Shown here one piece after another: positions 6,636-7,623 of a DNA stretch of 7,623 bases; the stretch's first letter is position 1, and the number at the start of each line of letters is the position of its first letter. This stretch comes from Alistipes sp. (GTDB lineage: Bacteria > Bacteroidota > Bacteroidia > Bacteroidales > Rikenellaceae). The position numbers were made by a program, and so were the translations under genes. The notes under the pieces were generated by a model, which ran no database searches, was not told the origin of the DNA, and saw only the letters and a list, made by a program, of their open reading frames with translations. The stretch lies in the NCBI GenBank assembly GCA_017380275.1, contig JAFOEH010000360.1, positions 1-7,623 on the forward strand. Reading direction: 5' to 3'.

Positions 6636-7532
6636 TTATGCACGCTTTGATGTTACGTCAGCCTCGTACTTCTCAACCTCGGCGATGTACTCCTCGCCTA
6701 CGGCTACGCCATTCTTCAGGCAGAACATATCCCATACGGCGTTCCAAGGAAGTGACTTGCACTCCTCGAGAAGAGCCAGGCGCTCGAAGCCCTTGCCCTC
6801 GGCCTCGTATGAGCGGAGAGTGGTGATGGGCTCCAACAGAGCCTGCAGCAAGCACTTCTGTGTAGCGCGGATACCGATGACGTAGGCACCGATGCGGTTG
6901 ATCGAAGCATCGAAATAGTCCAAGCCGATGTGGGTGCGGCCGAGTGCGTCGCAGCGAACGATCTCCTTGGTCAGGTCGAGTGTCTCGTCGTTGATGATGG
7001 TGACGTGGTCAGAATCCCAGCGTACGGGGCGGCTGACGTGGAGCATAACCTCGGGGGTGAAGAGAAGCAGTGATGACATCTTATCGGCGATAGACTCGGT
7101 GGGGTGGAAGTGGCCCGTGTCGAGCGTAACCATAATGCCCTTCTGTGCGGCGTAGGCGATGTAGAAATCGTTGCTGCCCACGGTATAGCTCTCCAGACCG
7201 ATGCCGAATACCTTTGACTCAACAGAGTCGCGCATCCACTCGTACTTCTGCTCCAGGATCTCGTCCAGCGACTGCTTCAGGATGGCGCGGTACTTCATAC
7301 GGTTGACCGTAATGTCCTTTGAGCCGTCGTGTACCCAGATGTTGAGCATTGCGGGGTCGCCCTGACGACGTCCCATCTCATCGGCGATGGCGCGACAGCG
7401 CTTTGTGTGCTCAACCCAGAATGAGCGGATCTCCTCGTTGGGGCTGGCAAGGGTCAAATCCTCGCTCTTGGGGTGAGAGAACGATGTTGAGTTGAAGTCG
7501 AGCTTCATACCGTTCTTCTCAGCCCACTGCAT
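6636..7532 (-). CDS. rhaA: L-rhamnose isomerase, 5'-truncated (N-terminal third missing)
   Basis: The first ATG of the remaining frame gives 298 residues of a protein normally about 415-420 long. The enzyme converts L-rhamnose to L-rhamnulose in the cytoplasm. All metal and active-site residues known from E. coli RhaA (E234, K236, D267, H270, H294, D302, D304, D334) are present at a constant offset: E105 and K107 in VESK, D138 and H141 in LDTGHFHPTE, H165 in LHVSRP, D173 and D175 in RWDSDH, D205 in GLDYFDASINR. Homology extends four residues upstream of this ATG (FENW, to 7544). The frame then reads two serines and a stop (7551-7553) instead of the expected continuation, so roughly the first 115-130 residues, including early barrel strands, are absent. 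The ATG at 7532 is an internal methionine and not a natural start; an active product is unlikely. Bacteroides calls this gene rhaI. It is upstream of rhaT by 3 bp. Confidence 0.9.
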   Translation of the reverse strand: MQWAEKNGMKLDFNSTSFSHPKSEDLTLASPNEEIRSFWVEHTKRCRAIADEMGRRQGDPAMLNIWVHDGSKDITVNRMKYRAILKQSLDEILEQKYEWMRDSVESKVFGIGLESYTVGSNDFYIAYAAQKGIMVTLDTGHFHPTESIADKMSSLLLFTPEVMLHVSRPVRWDSDHVTIINDETLDLTKEIVRCDALGRTHIGLDYFDASINRIGAYVIGIRATQKCLLQALLEPITTLRSYEAEGKGFERLALLEECKSLPWNAVWDMFCLKNGVAVGEEYIAEVEKYEADVTSKRA

Positions 7533-7544
7533 CCAGTTCTCGAA

Positions 7545-7623
7545 GGATGATTACCGGTATGCTGATGACAAAGGGATGAAGAAGAGCAATGCCGGACTTT
7601 CTCCTGAGCCATACGCCGAGAAG
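7545..7623 (+). other. Foreign sequence beyond the isomerase break, with an open plus-strand frame
   Basis: These 79 bp do not continue rhamnose isomerase in any minus-strand frame: one has a stop at 7551-7553, and the other two give no isomerase-like sequence. On the plus strand the frame containing 7546-7548 is open to the window edge and reads as a hydrophilic, plausibly protein-coding sequence ending MKKSNAGLSPEPYAEK, where the methionine is at 7576-7578. The frame stays open leftwards into isomerase DNA, where it has no meaning, so it looks like the inner part of a gene joined here or a gene starting at 7576. I do not recognise the protein. Confidence 0.4.

Noticed and set aside
1..7623. 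Defence system, CRISPR array, retron, toxin-antitoxin or biosynthetic cluster
   Set aside because: All substantial real frames are accounted for by housekeeping envelope, phosphatase and rhamnose genes; no direct-repeat array or unexplained gene cluster is visible.

Overview
The window looks like ordinary chromosome from a Bacteroidota bacterium, most likely Bacteroidales. This rests on gene content (a RhaI/RhaT/AraC rhamnose set, a POTRA-less Omp85-type barrel, a DoxX protein), weak or absent Shine-Dalgarno sequences, and two matches to the Bacteroidota -7 element TAnnTTTG. The genus cannot be fixed from this sequence alone. No rRNA, tRNA, CRISPR array, insertion sequence or phage gene is visible, and no gene-free stretch exceeds 300 bp. 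I did not find a convincing undescribed system.

Left block, all on the minus strand (97-4006), read right to left: a DoxX-family membrane protein, then, after an 80-bp gap holding a good Bacteroidota-type promoter, three tightly packed envelope genes. These are a secreted YtfJ-like thioredoxin-fold protein without a CxxC, an outer-membrane barrel of the BamA/TamA (D15) family without POTRA domains, and a phosphoethanolamine transferase of the EptA type. The last two overlap by one base (TGATG) and the first two are 6 bp apart, so the three are probably one transcript. A rho-independent terminator at 33-68 on the plus strand closes a convergent gene lying left of the window.

Middle: a single plus-strand gene (4147-4638) encodes a complete low-molecular-weight protein tyrosine phosphatase. 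It is divergent from doxX and convergent with the rhamnose block, and a strong bidirectional terminator hairpin (4638-4672) separates it from that block.

Right block, minus strand (4708-7532), read right to left: L-rhamnose isomerase (5' truncated), an L-rhamnose/H+ symporter (3-bp gap) and an AraC-family regulator (20-bp gap). This resembles the rhamnose catabolic operon of Bacteroides: the symporter imports L-rhamnose, the isomerase makes L-rhamnulose, and the regulator presumably senses the sugar or a product. Kinase, aldolase and reductase genes are not in the window.

The oddest point is at the right edge. Isomerase homology stops abruptly at about 7544, an in-frame stop follows at 7551-7553, and the last 79 bp do not continue the gene. 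They carry an open plus-strand frame that runs off the window. This is either a real rearrangement that breaks the isomerase gene or an assembly chimera at a contig end.
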